Below, in pieces: positions 40,672 through 49,665 of a stretch of 64,000 nt of DNA; the stretch's first letter is position 1, and each line of letters starts with the position of its first letter. This stretch comes from DASRDE01 sp035938175 (GTDB lineage: Bacteria > Vulcanimicrobiota > Vulcanimicrobiia > Vulcanimicrobiales > Vulcanimicrobiaceae): contig DASZHD010000036.1 in assembly GCA_035938175.1 (NCBI GenBank), positions 103,883-167,882 of the forward strand, read 5' to 3'. The notes under the pieces were generated by a model that saw nothing but the letters and a program-made list of their open reading frames with translations, was not told the origin of the DNA and ran no database searches. Position numbers and translations under genes: made by a program.

Positions 40672-42267
40672 ATGCTGCTGCGAATTTTTTTGTGGGGTTC
40701 CGTTGGCGTTCTAGCGTCCGCTTGCTCTGCTTCGCATGGCGCGCTTCCCGGAACGTCGTCCTTCGCCCGGGCGGTCCAGGCGCCGGCCTCGTCCTCAACG
40801 ATTGCCGTGGCAATCACCGTGAAGGTGCCCGCCGCGGCGCTGGGCGCCCAGTCGGTAGTGGTCAAGGCTACCGGCGGAGCGGCGGTTACGCAAAACCTTT
40901 CGCCGACGGCTTCGGGCTGCACGGCTGCTTCCGGGCCAAATCCGCTCACGTGCACGTTTAACGTCGACGCTCGCGTAGGGACCGATGTATTTACGTTCGC
41001 AACCTTTTCCGGCGCGAACGGTGGCGGCTCGAAGATCGCGAGCGCGAAGCTGCAAAAAGCCGCCGGCACCGGCACGGTGCTCTCGACGACGCTGTCAGGA
41101 ACCGCCGCGTCTGTAACGCTTGCGCTGCCTTCCACGGCACCGCGGCAGTGCGATCCGTCCGCAACGCTGCCGCTCTACGTTATGGCAAAAACGGCCGCAA
41201 CCGACTTCATCGTCGGCGCGTACGGAGTCACGGTCCATTTGAGCGACGGCGACGCCAGCGGCGATACGTCGCTGTCGGCCGCGAGTGTTACGTCGACATC
41301 GCAAAGCGTAACCCTGAATTATGACGGTCACGTTTTGCAATCGGCCACGATTACGCCGTCCGCGGCGGGAATTCCAAATTCAAAGTTGCACGCGGCCACC
41401 TTGCGCCCGGCGCAAATGATGTACGTTACGGACTTCAATAACGGCATCAACGAGTTTCCGATCGAGGCTAACGGAAACATCGTTCCGGTGCGCCATTTTG
41501 CCCTCGGGGCCACCACCGAAGACGATTGGCTCACGCCCGACTGCAAACTCTACGTCACGATAAACGGTGCCGACAGCGTAACGATCATTCCGCTTCAAGG
41601 CGGCGGGTTCTCGACGATCTCCGGCAGCAACACCGGCTTGCTGTTTCCGATGGCCGTCGGCGTCGATTCGACCGGCAAAATTTATGTGAGCACGCAGCAA
41701 GACAGCTCGACCGGCAAGCCGGGAATCGAAATCTATCCGCCCGGTTCCACAGGGAACGCGACGCCCTCGGCGTTTCTGGGCGGATCCAATACCAAAATGC
41801 AGGCGCCGAATGGGTTGACGTTCGATGCGGCCGATACGCTCTACGTCGCCGACATCGATAGCTATGTGGGACATCCGGCGATCGAGGTATTTTCTCCCGG
41901 CTCGACCGGAAACGTGGCTCCGTCGCAAATCATCTACGGCAGCACGGTTACGGCCTTCGGCGTAGCGCTCGATCCCTCGGGCAACATCTACGTCTCCAAC
42001 GGAAACCTGTCGACGGCGCCGGGAACGATCGATGAATTTCCGAGCGGCACAAACGGCAGTCCGCCTCCGTCAAATTCGATCGACGTCTCTTATCCGCACG
42101 GACCAGGCGGAATCGCTCTCGATTACAAGGGCAATATTCACGTCAACGTCTTGGATAGCAATACCGTGCTCTCGTACCCTGCGAACGCTTCGGGGTCCAC
42201 GCCTCCATCCACCGTGCTGACGGGCAACAACACAGGTTTCGTAAACGCGGAGGATTTAGCGCTCTAA
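40672..42267 (+). CDS. Beta-propeller (NHL-like) lipoprotein
   Basis: 531 residues from the ATG at 40672; the frame is open to 40648 but that adds polar residues in front of the signal. Lipobox LASAC. Residues about 35-165 form an Ig-like/adhesin module (VAITVKVPAAALGAQSVVVK, NVDARVGTDVFTFATFSGAN), then from about 225 repeated propeller blades: MYVTDFNNGINEFPIEANGN, VGVDSTGKIYVSTQQDSSTG, GLTFDAADTLYVADIDSYVG, VALDPSGNIYVSNGN and IALDYKGNIHVNVLDSNTVL. Recurrent phrases GSTGNATPS and STGNVAPS link blades. Cell-surface protein; ligand or partner unknown. Related to the lipoproteins at 43132 and 46462. Confidence 0.82.
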   Translation: MLLRIFLWGSVGVLASACSASHGALPGTSSFARAVQAPASSSTIAVAITVKVPAAALGAQSVVVKATGGAAVTQNLSPTASGCTAASGPNPLTCTFNVDARVGTDVFTFATFSGANGGGSKIASAKLQKAAGTGTVLSTTLSGTAASVTLALPSTAPRQCDPSATLPLYVMAKTAATDFIVGAYGVTVHLSDGDASGDTSLSAASVTSTSQSVTLNYDGHVLQSATITPSAAGIPNSKLHAATLRPAQMMYVTDFNNGINEFPIEANGNIVPVRHFALGATTEDDWLTPDCKLYVTINGADSVTIIPLQGGGFSTISGSNTGLLFPMAVGVDSTGKIYVSTQQDSSTGKPGIEIYPPGSTGNATPSAFLGGSNTKMQAPNGLTFDAADTLYVADIDSYVGHPAIEVFSPGSTGNVAPSQIIYGSTVTAFGVALDPSGNIYVSNGNLSTAPGTIDEFPSGTNGSPPPSNSIDVSYPHGPGGIALDYKGNIHVNVLDSNTVLSYPANASGSTPPSTVLTGNNTGFVNAEDLAL

Positions 42268-42282
42268 AAAACCTCTTCGCTG

Positions 42283-43053
42283 TTAAGGCCCGAATGCGCG
42301 CGTTACGCCGAAGAACGGCATGATAAACGTGTTGCGGTCGGCCAGCGTACCGTCGTCGAACCGGGCGATGTAATTCAGGTACCGGATCCCGTATCGCAAA
42401 CCGAAGGCTCCCGCCCGGCGATCGACTTGCGCGACGAGCTGTACTTGCGAACCACGTTCCCACTCGGGCGGAAGCTGCAGCGTCGCCAGGCGTCCCGCAA
42501 ACGTCTGGTAGTCGGTCCACCCCATGCGGCCGTGCAGTGACGGATTTACCGAAAGCGAGAGCTCGACGCCGCTTTGCGTCCCGAGCGGCTTGCGGCCGAC
42601 GATTTCGTAGCGCGCTCCCACAACGCGCGACGCATCGTATTGCCCGGTAACGAGCTGCGAGGACGAATAGATGACGTAATCCGTGCGCTGGTTGTACAGC
42701 GTTTCTCCCACGCCGGCGGCGAAGGTACCGGCTTTATTCCAGTACCGGATGGAGCTTTGAAAATACGATAGACCGATGCTGCGTATTCCCAATGCGTTGG
42801 AGCCAACAGCGTACGATCGCAGCGGCGGAATGCCTTCGGCCGAGACTTCCAAGCTGCGGGAACGCCGTGAAAGTTCCAGCACGGGCGCCGGCACGAGCGG
42901 CGCGTTCGCTATCCCATTCTGTTCGACGTGTTGCCCGTGAACCACGATGATGGAGATTCCGGCCGTCGTTTGATCCGCGTATGCGGCACAAGGAACGATC
43001 GCGACGACGCTCGTCAGCCAAATGGCTGCCCACACCCGGTACATGGAACGCAT
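42283..43053 (-). CDS. Outer-membrane beta-barrel-like protein
   Basis: 256 residues from the ATG at 43053, six bases after GGGAGG. Signal peptide SMYRVWAAIWLTSVVAIVPC then a mature protein of amphipathic strands (SIGLSYFQSSIRYWN, VGARYEIVGRKPLGTQSGVE, GAFGLRYGIRYLNYIARF) ending TFIMPFFGVTRAFGP. Probably an 8-10-strand barrel. Last gene in the direction of the 52874-42283 surface operon, after a 78-base gap; cotranscription is possible but not shown. Confidence 0.6.
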   Translation of the reverse strand: MRSMYRVWAAIWLTSVVAIVPCAAYADQTTAGISIIVVHGQHVEQNGIANAPLVPAPVLELSRRSRSLEVSAEGIPPLRSYAVGSNALGIRSIGLSYFQSSIRYWNKAGTFAAGVGETLYNQRTDYVIYSSSQLVTGQYDASRVVGARYEIVGRKPLGTQSGVELSLSVNPSLHGRMGWTDYQTFAGRLATLQLPPEWERGSQVQLVAQVDRRAGAFGLRYGIRYLNYIARFDDGTLADRNTFIMPFFGVTRAFGP

Positions 43054-43131
43054 CGATCCCTCCCAAAAAACCAACTCGCGCCCGGTTGTATTTTCTAACG
43101 GGCGCTTTGCCACTTTCGTGACAGTTTTCCG

Positions 43132-44154
43132 CTAGGGACCCAGGTATACCCCCACCGGTGTCTGACACATCCCCGCTGCGGGTACGCAGCCGATCCGGAA
43201 CTGCGGCCGCGAATTCTGCGTCATCGGAAACGCGAACACGTCCAGCGCATTGCTCAGATGCCCGTCCAAAATGTATGTCGTGCCGTTTTGATCGATCGCG
43301 GCCGAATGCGCGAGCGATGCTTGGTTCGTCACGGTGAACGGGATGATATAGGGAACCATCAAGCTCGACGACAGCGAGTTGACGACTTCGAGCCCCGGCG
43401 GCGCAATCGATCCGGGGATCTGCTGTATGACGTTTGCGCCCGTAGAAGAAATGAGGATCGTTCCGTCGGGATAAAATCCGAGCGGCGCGCTGAACTGCGC
43501 GTTTCCTATCGACTTCGGAGGCGCGGTGTACGGGTAAAAATTGTAGACCAGAATCGTATCGGTCGCACCGAAGTGGAGCGCGGTATTTCCCGCGTAGGCT
43601 TTTCCGGAAGAAGGATCGATGGTCAACTGGTTCAGGCCGCCCGAGACGATCGTTTGCGCGGTGGAAGCCGCCGTGATCGGCGGCACGAAATCGCGAAGAT
43701 CGCTCGCGGTCTCGGCCCAAAGATTGCCGTTCGTGTCGAATGCAATATCGGTAACGAACGATGGTATCGTTTGCGCCCCCGAAGTAATTACGGCCGACGG
43801 CGTGCTGTTCGCCGTAAACGGAAACCGGAATTCGGAGATGACGTTGGACTGCGTGATCGCAAAGAGGTTTCCCGACGGATCGAACGCCATCGGCCCCACC
43901 GGCTGCGCAACGGCGAACAGCGGCGTGCTTTGCGCGGTAAGCGGCAAACTGTAGACGGCGAATCCATCGGCGGATGCGGCTCCGACGCCGACGCTCGGAT
44001 TTGCGTATTCCACGTACAAATGGCCGTTGAAGGGTGTCGGCGTCGGCGAAGGCTGTCCTAAGATCGCCTGCGACGGCGGAGTGGAACCGGCGTTTCCGCA
44101 CGCGGCCAATAGGCCGCAAAGCGCCGCGGCAAGCAGTGCGAGGAAGACGCGCAT
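43132..44154 (-). CDS. Beta-propeller (NHL-like) lipoprotein
   Basis: 340 residues. Lipobox LLAACG, a Pro-rich linker (GQPSPTPTP), then propeller-like blades with alternating 'process-quantity' phrases: FAVYSLPLTAQSTPLFAVAQ, PMAFDPSGNLFAITQSNVIS, DIAFDTNGNLWAETASDLRD, LTIDPSSGKAYAGN and SAAIDQNGTTYILDGHLSNA. Shorter than its relatives at 40672 and 46462 and without the Ig-like front module. The ATG overlaps the DUF4397 stop by one base (TAATG). Confidence 0.8.
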   Translation of the reverse strand: MRVFLALLAAALCGLLAACGNAGSTPPSQAILGQPSPTPTPFNGHLYVEYANPSVGVGAASADGFAVYSLPLTAQSTPLFAVAQPVGPMAFDPSGNLFAITQSNVISEFRFPFTANSTPSAVITSGAQTIPSFVTDIAFDTNGNLWAETASDLRDFVPPITAASTAQTIVSGGLNQLTIDPSSGKAYAGNTALHFGATDTILVYNFYPYTAPPKSIGNAQFSAPLGFYPDGTILISSTGANVIQQIPGSIAPPGLEVVNSLSSSLMVPYIIPFTVTNQASLAHSAAIDQNGTTYILDGHLSNALDVFAFPMTQNSRPQFRIGCVPAAGMCQTPVGVYLGP

Positions 44155-44948
44155 TAGTACAGCGCTCCGATGAGGTTCGGAGCGGCTCCGCCCGGGGTCG
44201 GATCGATCGCGTACATCGAAAGATGCGCGAAGTTTCCGAACGGCAAAACGTTGTTTACGTCCAAACTCGAGATTTGACTCGGGAGCAACATTGCGCCCGG
44301 AAAAGACGCGCTGCCGAGGAAATATGCCAATCCCGGCGCGCTTGAAGCGGTCGGCATCGACGCCGATGCGCCGAACGCAACGTTGCCGGTGTTTTGGAAC
44401 GCGGACGTGCCGGGAACGAACGTTCCGGTTTGCGTTGCTCCGAATTGCGGCGATGCATTCGAAATCTGCGCGGAAGGCGAGCTTGCCGGATCCGGATCGC
44501 TGAAAACCACGAATTGCAGTGTCTTGCTTTGGTACTCTCCGGCGACGACGACGGTAGTATACGAACCCGCTTTCAGTGCCGGCGTCGTGAACGTCAGCGG
44601 CGGGCAGCCGGTCGTAACCGTGCCGCCCGGATACAGGATCGAAACGTTTACCGTCCCTTGCGACACCGGCACATATGACGACACCGCTTCGTACGGAAAC
44701 GACGCGGCTGCCGTTATGCCGTTCACTTGTGCGGAGATCAACTGGCCGAAGCCGCCCGCCGACGATCCGAAATTGCATTTCGGCGCGGTAGGCGGAAGCT
44801 GCGGATTGACGGTTTCGATGTCGGCGGATCCGTTTACGAGCCGAATGTACGCCGTGCCCGCCGCGGCGCCCGAGCCGGACGGCGTAGCGTTCTTTCCGCA
44901 CGCGCAAAGAGCGGCCGCACAGAGCGCAAAGCTAAGAAACTTTTTCAT
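44154..44948 (-). CDS. DUF4397-domain lipoprotein
   Basis: 264 residues from the ATG at 44948; the upstream open frame is not used because the lipoprotein signal (KKFLSFALCAAALCACG) starts here. AYIRLVNGSADIETVNPQLP is the typical opening of DUF4397 (Ig-like repeats found on bacterial surfaces), followed by VSQGTVNVSILYPGG and AGSYTTVVVAGEYQSKTLQF. It lies 74 bases after the PstS-like gene and is coupled to the propeller lipoprotein. No enzymatic motif. Confidence 0.8.
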   Translation of the reverse strand: MKKFLSFALCAAALCACGKNATPSGSGAAAGTAYIRLVNGSADIETVNPQLPPTAPKCNFGSSAGGFGQLISAQVNGITAAASFPYEAVSSYVPVSQGTVNVSILYPGGTVTTGCPPLTFTTPALKAGSYTTVVVAGEYQSKTLQFVVFSDPDPASSPSAQISNASPQFGATQTGTFVPGTSAFQNTGNVAFGASASMPTASSAPGLAYFLGSASFPGAMLLPSQISSLDVNNVLPFGNFAHLSMYAIDPTPGGAAPNLIGALY

Positions 44949-45022
44949 GATTGACCGGCTGTAGGCTCCAAACGAAAAGGCGATGCGCGCCGCCGGGGCG
45001 GCGCGCATCACTCGAAGCGAGA

Positions 45023-46465
45023 TTAGCTCTTGATACAGGCCTTGCCGCTGTAGGACCCCGTGCCGTTGATGGCATTGAGTTCCGTATTGCGGATCCCCGT
45101 CGGAAGAGGCTGATATTCGAGGCTCTTGATCAGGTTGGCGGCGTTGAATCCGACAACGTATTTCGCGAGCGTCTTCAGGTTGTTGACATGACCGGTGATT
45201 TGGTGCTGCCCGTAGAACAGCAGATAGCTGCTGCCGACGATCGGATATGCACCGCTCGCGGTGGGATTGTCGAAGCTGTTCGGATTGATGAAGAAAACGC
45301 AATCGCTGCGCGAGCTTCCCAGACCGCCCGCAACCGGATTATCCGACGCACCGCCCATCGTGAGCGACATCGCAGCGACGCCGGCCTGAACCGCGGTCGA
45401 GCTGGTCGGGTTTTCATAGTTGCCGGAATTGTTCAGAAGCGATGCCTGCGAGAGACCCGTTCCCGGAACGTACGCGCCTTCCGCATAGCCGGTTGCACCC
45501 GACACTGCGGCGATTTCGGCGACGACGCCCGGATTGCCGGATTCACCGATGAAGTTACCCGTCGTCGGCCCAAGCCAATGCGTGCTGGTACCGTGGCCCC
45601 AGTTCGCCGAGTGGCCCGGCTGCTCGTAGGGAGCTTTGTTATACGGAGCGCTCCACGTCGTGCCGCAAACCGTCTGGAGATGGTTTTGGAACAGATACGA
45701 CGTGCCGCTGCCGTCCGTGCGATAGACGAACGTTATCGCGAGGTTGGGATTGACTTGAATGCCCTTGTTGTCTTTGGTGACGGCGGGATCGTTCCAATTC
45801 GTTACCGTGCCGTTCGCGATGGCGCAATACGTCCAGCGCGAGAGGCGCAGCGTCGTGCTGCCGAGTCCCGTCATATCCGATTGATGGTACGGGAACACGA
45901 TCGGCCCGGCGATCGACGCCAGTTCGAACGGCTCGCCCTGTCCGCTGCCCTGCGTACCGCCTTCGCGAACGCTCAGGTACGTCGAGTAGTCGGTGGTCAA
46001 CATTGCTTGGTCGGTACCGGCGAAGTCCGGAGGATCTTGACGTCCACCGAATCCCGTGGGGCTTTGACCGAGCGCCGCACACGGCGCCGTCGCTTGCGTC
46101 GTGCTCGCGCCGGTGAAGGTGGAACGCCCGAAGCCGCTGCCCGTCAAGCAGTAATAAACGTTTGCCGTACCGCCGTAGTGGCCCTTATCGAAGAGCGAGT
46201 TGCTCGCCGGTAACGGTTGATTATCGGTGAACGAACCGACAGGCTGGGAAGCTCCGTTGTATGCCTGAGCGGGAAACGTTGCGCCGCCCCCGTGCAGATC
46301 CTTTGAAGATGTATCGTATTGAATGCTCTGCGTCGCCGCGCCGCCCGCAACCGGGGCGCCGTGCAGATTCTGAGTAACGGCGGGTGTTGCGGAATTACCG
46401 CCGTTACATGCCGTCATTAGCAATGAAGGGATCGCCGCCAATGCGATCGCTTTGGCTAATTTCAT
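45023..46465 (-). CDS. PstS-like phosphate-type binding lipoprotein
   Basis: 480 residues, long for PstS (about 320-370). Lipobox LLMTACNG. Family motifs: HGGGATFPAQAYNG, DFAGTDQAMLTTDY, ANGTVTNWNDPAVTKDNKGI, the anion-binding loop VYRTDGSGTSYLFQNHLQ, and AVSGATGYAEGAYVPG. In PstS the (S/T)GSGTS loop, Asp and Arg hold phosphate. Extra Cys residues (YYCLTGSGFG, ATAPCAALG, DCVFFINPN) may form disulfides. There is no pstCAB permease next to it; instead it is coupled (ATGA) to a propeller lipoprotein in an operon led by a TonB-dependent receptor, so it may act at the cell surface rather than with an ABC transporter. Confidence 0.82.
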   Translation of the reverse strand: MKLAKAIALAAIPSLLMTACNGGNSATPAVTQNLHGAPVAGGAATQSIQYDTSSKDLHGGGATFPAQAYNGASQPVGSFTDNQPLPASNSLFDKGHYGGTANVYYCLTGSGFGRSTFTGASTTQATAPCAALGQSPTGFGGRQDPPDFAGTDQAMLTTDYSTYLSVREGGTQGSGQGEPFELASIAGPIVFPYHQSDMTGLGSTTLRLSRWTYCAIANGTVTNWNDPAVTKDNKGIQVNPNLAITFVYRTDGSGTSYLFQNHLQTVCGTTWSAPYNKAPYEQPGHSANWGHGTSTHWLGPTTGNFIGESGNPGVVAEIAAVSGATGYAEGAYVPGTGLSQASLLNNSGNYENPTSSTAVQAGVAAMSLTMGGASDNPVAGGLGSSRSDCVFFINPNSFDNPTASGAYPIVGSSYLLFYGQHQITGHVNNLKTLAKYVVGFNAANLIKSLEYQPLPTGIRNTELNAINGTGSYSGKACIKS

Positions 46466-48462
46466 GGTCCTCTTCTTTCGAAGCGCAAGGTGTTAGTCGT
46501 CGCAGCACCCCGGAAGCGCTGCGACATCCCGGCCGAAACCGGCCGGCCTTCTTTTGGTGCAAGCGCCGAGTTTCCGCCGGGCCCCGAAAGCCCGACTGCA
46601 ATACTGCTAGGCCCGTTCAGCCCCGTATTGCCGCCCGTAATCGTTTGCAGTGGCGAACCGCCCGACGCCGCGTACACGAGCACGCTGTTGGTCGAACCGT
46701 TCGCTGCGAAAATATCGCTGGAATTCACGGCGATCGGCAGCGCCGGAACGTTTTGGCCGACGACGATGTTTACCGGCGTCCCGGTAATCGTCAACGTCGG
46801 GGCAACGTTGGTGACGCCGCCGGATGTGCCGGCATTAAAGACGTTGATCGCGCCGGTAAGCGTCGCACCGGAACCCACGTACTGGCTCTCGTAAATCTTG
46901 CCGGCAGGATCGACGGCCAGTCCGGCAATCGTTCCCGCAAACGGCGTCGATGGAATCGTCGTGGCGCTGCCGGATATCGTGCGCGACTGCACCGCGTTGG
47001 GTCCGGTCGAATTCGCAGCCGCAATATAGATGCCGGGCGTACTGGACAGCAGCGTCTGTTTGAGCGCTCCGGCGACATAGAAGTTTCCGGTTGCATCCAA
47101 CGCCATGGCGGCCACGCTGCACGAGCAGATGCCTTGCAGCGAGATCTGCGGCGGATTCTTGAAGTTCCACGCATTTAGCGGCGCGACGGTACCCGAAGCG
47201 TTATCGGGGAAGACGAGCGCCGCGTATCCGTTCGGATCCATGCCGTTCGCGGCGGTCTGTCCGACCGTAGCGATCGTATTGTTCGGTCCGATTGCGACCG
47301 CTAGCGGATCGATCGCCGTCGACGTATTCGGATCGCCGCTGAACAGACTGGTGGGCGTCGCGTTGCCGTTTGCGTTGTACGCAAATTGCTCGATGGAGCC
47401 GTCGTTGTAGCCGACGTACAGATTCCCGCCCGAATCGACGGCCATGCTCAGCGCAGCCTTGTTTGCATTCAGTTGCAGCGTGCGAATCGGCGTCGCGTTC
47501 CCGTTGGAAGCGACGGGGTACACCGTGACGGTCGCGCCGTTGCCCGCATTCGCGCCGGTGTTCAGCACGTAAATGGAGTCGACGAGCCCCGTAGGCGTGG
47601 GTGAGGGCGTCGGCGTGGGCGGAAAATTGACCGGTAAATTTACGGTCGCCGACAGCTGCGGACTCGATCCGGTCAGCACTCCCGTTATGACGACGGGCGA
47701 CTGAATGAACGTGGAACCGCTGTAGTGAAACTTTGTCGTGCGGTATAAAGCCACCGTGGTCGCCGGCATCCCGGTGTCGTCGAACGTAACCGAGTTCTCG
47801 GTTCCCGCCATCGACAGCGCTACCGTGCCTTGTGCTCCGAAAATCACCGCCCCGGTTGCGTCGACCGGCTGAACGTCGATCGTTCCGTCGGCGGGCGTGC
47901 CCGGCTGCAGAATCGACGGCGTCACCACCATCTGCAGCGAAGAAACGATCGGAACCAAACTGATCGCAACAGTGTTCGTAACCGTCAGCGACGGCGTGGA
48001 TGTGCTGATTGGAGCCGTAATCGTGCCCGTTGCAAGCACTTGACCGCCGCCGTTCGGTCCCGAGTACAGCGTAACGGTAAATGCATCGACGCCGATCGCT
48101 CCGGGAACGGTTCCGGTGCAGGTCGTTCCGTTGGGCGCGGCCGTGCAATTCGCGGATCCCGAAGCGACGTTGATTACCGCTGCCTTTTGCGGCGGCACGT
48201 TTTGGCCGTTTACCGCAGCAAGCAAAACGGTGACGGATTTCGTGCCGCTCGAGATCGACGACGTGCGCCGCACGCCCGAGGTTCCCGGCGCAGGCACCGT
48301 GATCGTCACCTTGACCGTTTGCGGACTCGAGAGCGGAGCGGGCGTGGGCGGAACGTAGTTGCGCTGCGCGCCGGCCGGCGCGTTCGATCCGCCGCCGCAC
48401 GCCGACAGCACGCCGCATCCGGCCACAGTCACGAATAGCGCAGTCCGCAGCGTGCGAATCAC
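46462..48462 (-). CDS. Large beta-propeller (NHL-like) lipoprotein with Ig-like front domain
   Basis: 666 residues, GTG start adjacent to the stop of the receptor-associated lipoprotein gene. Lipobox GVLSACGGG. Residues about 45-180 repeat the front module of the 40672 protein (TVKVTITVPAPGTSGVRR, IGVDAFTVTLYSGPNGGGQV), then an Ig-like part and a Pro/Thr linker (NFPPTPTPSPTPTG), then propeller blades: LSMAVDSGGNLYVGYNDGSI, AMALDATGNFYVAGALKQTL and LAVDPAGKIYESQYVGSG. C-terminal 35 residues are basic and unlike the rest. Translationally coupled to the PstS-like gene (four-base overlap). Confidence 0.82.
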   Translation of the reverse strand: MIRTLRTALFVTVAGCGVLSACGGGSNAPAGAQRNYVPPTPAPLSSPQTVKVTITVPAPGTSGVRRTSSISSGTKSVTVLLAAVNGQNVPPQKAAVINVASGSANCTAAPNGTTCTGTVPGAIGVDAFTVTLYSGPNGGGQVLATGTITAPISTSTPSLTVTNTVAISLVPIVSSLQMVVTPSILQPGTPADGTIDVQPVDATGAVIFGAQGTVALSMAGTENSVTFDDTGMPATTVALYRTTKFHYSGSTFIQSPVVITGVLTGSSPQLSATVNLPVNFPPTPTPSPTPTGLVDSIYVLNTGANAGNGATVTVYPVASNGNATPIRTLQLNANKAALSMAVDSGGNLYVGYNDGSIEQFAYNANGNATPTSLFSGDPNTSTAIDPLAVAIGPNNTIATVGQTAANGMDPNGYAALVFPDNASGTVAPLNAWNFKNPPQISLQGICSCSVAAMALDATGNFYVAGALKQTLLSSTPGIYIAAANSTGPNAVQSRTISGSATTIPSTPFAGTIAGLAVDPAGKIYESQYVGSGATLTGAINVFNAGTSGGVTNVAPTLTITGTPVNIVVGQNVPALPIAVNSSDIFAANGSTNSVLVYAASGGSPLQTITGGNTGLNGPSSIAVGLSGPGGNSALAPKEGRPVSAGMSQRFRGAATTNTLRFERRGP

Positions 48463-49665
48463 TTAGTACGTCCCCGCAAACGCGTCCGACGTGGTAACGT
48501 CGGCTTGATCGTTTATGCCGTTGGTTATCACCGGATTTTGCGAGGTGCTCTGCGGATACGCCGCCTCGAATGCGGGATAGTCGAATCCCGCCGCGTAGAC
48601 GAAATACGGCGCCGCCGTGCAGATCGTCGGCAAACCGCCCGGTCCGATCGAATCCGGAACGGTTATCGTTTTTATTCCGGTGCCTTTGACGAAGAAGGAG
48701 TAGAATGCCGGCTGCGTCAGCGCGCCGTTGCAGTACGGCGTGTTGTTTTGGCCTTCTTGAATGAACGCCAGAGATTCCGTCACGCCGGGCGGGACGTTGA
48801 GAACGATCGTGCCGCCGCCGAAAGAGTCGCTTTGAAACTGCGGCGTCGGAAAGAGCGGTAACGCCGTGAGCGACTTCAAGTGTGCCGTCGCGCTAAGCGT
48901 TGGAACCGGCGATTCGCTGGGGCTCGGCTGCGGCGTGGGCGTGCTGTTCGGCCCGAAAAAGTCGGGTGGAATCGCTACGTCGAGCCGGTAGTCACCGGTA
49001 ACGGGCGGCACGGCGAAATCCGTAAAGCCGAGCGAATATCCGTTGAAACCGGCCTGCGCCAACTGCGGCGTGACGCCCGGAAATGCCGGCGGACCGCCGT
49101 AGTACTGAAGATTCGGCAAAAACAATCCGGCGGGGTTTCCATACTGCAGTACGGTGTACAGCGGCAAATAATACGCGTGGTAGAGTTGCGGTTGACCGGC
49201 GATCGGCGCAGCGTTCGAATTGCAAGGACAGAAGCCGTAGCCGAAGGCGCCCGTCGTCGCATACGGAAGCGCTTGGTTATAGTGCGTCGCCACCGACGTG
49301 TCGAACGACTGTCCGCTAATGCGGTTGGTGTTGTAATCGCCGCGCGCTAGCGAGGTGATCGGCAGCGTGATCGGACTGGTGATCGTTTGCGTCAACACCG
49401 CAAAGCCGGACGGTCCGGTAATCACGGGCGAGTTGTAAAGCGTCCCGGAAAGACCGTTCGCCTGCCGGAGCGTCTCGACGACGTTGAGTCCCGACGCCGT
49501 CGTTCCGTTCCAGCTGATCGTCGCAACGCCCACCGCGAATTGCAGCGAGTTGGAGGCTACGGGATCGACCTGCTGCGTTACCGGAAGATTCGTAGCGGTT
49601 TGCGTACACGCCGCTACTGCCAATACGGCGAACGCCGCGAGTGCAATCTGCTTCATACGTTTCAT
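48463..49665 (-). CDS. TonB-receptor-associated lipoprotein, family member 1
   Basis: 400 residues from the ATG at 49665, which overlaps the receptor stop (ATGA). Lipobox AVAACTQ. I do not recognise a named family, but it is clearly homologous to the protein at 56953: SLQFAVGVATISWNGTTASG with LNVVETLRQANG, YYGGPPAFPGV, FNGYSLGFTDFAVPPVTGDY, FVKGTGIKTITVPDSIGPGG, PYFVYAAGFDYPAFEAAYPQ. It is all beta, about 20 residues of the linker being Pro/Ser rich (TPTPQPSPSESPVP). Because both members follow a TonB-dependent receptor gene, a role as its surface partner, like SusD for SusC, is likely; it does not look like SusD, which is helical. Confidence 0.75.
   Translation of the reverse strand: MKRMKQIALAAFAVLAVAACTQTATNLPVTQQVDPVASNSLQFAVGVATISWNGTTASGLNVVETLRQANGLSGTLYNSPVITGPSGFAVLTQTITSPITLPITSLARGDYNTNRISGQSFDTSVATHYNQALPYATTGAFGYGFCPCNSNAAPIAGQPQLYHAYYLPLYTVLQYGNPAGLFLPNLQYYGGPPAFPGVTPQLAQAGFNGYSLGFTDFAVPPVTGDYRLDVAIPPDFFGPNSTPTPQPSPSESPVPTLSATAHLKSLTALPLFPTPQFQSDSFGGGTIVLNVPPGVTESLAFIQEGQNNTPYCNGALTQPAFYSFFVKGTGIKTITVPDSIGPGGLPTICTAAPYFVYAAGFDYPAFEAAYPQSTSQNPVITNGINDQADVTTSDAFAGTY

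Noticed and set aside
42734..48418. Several 300-460-codon frames on the same strand as the surface lipoproteins
   Set aside because: They overlap the recognised lipoprotein genes in another frame and are Arg/His-rich, as expected from GC-rich shadows.
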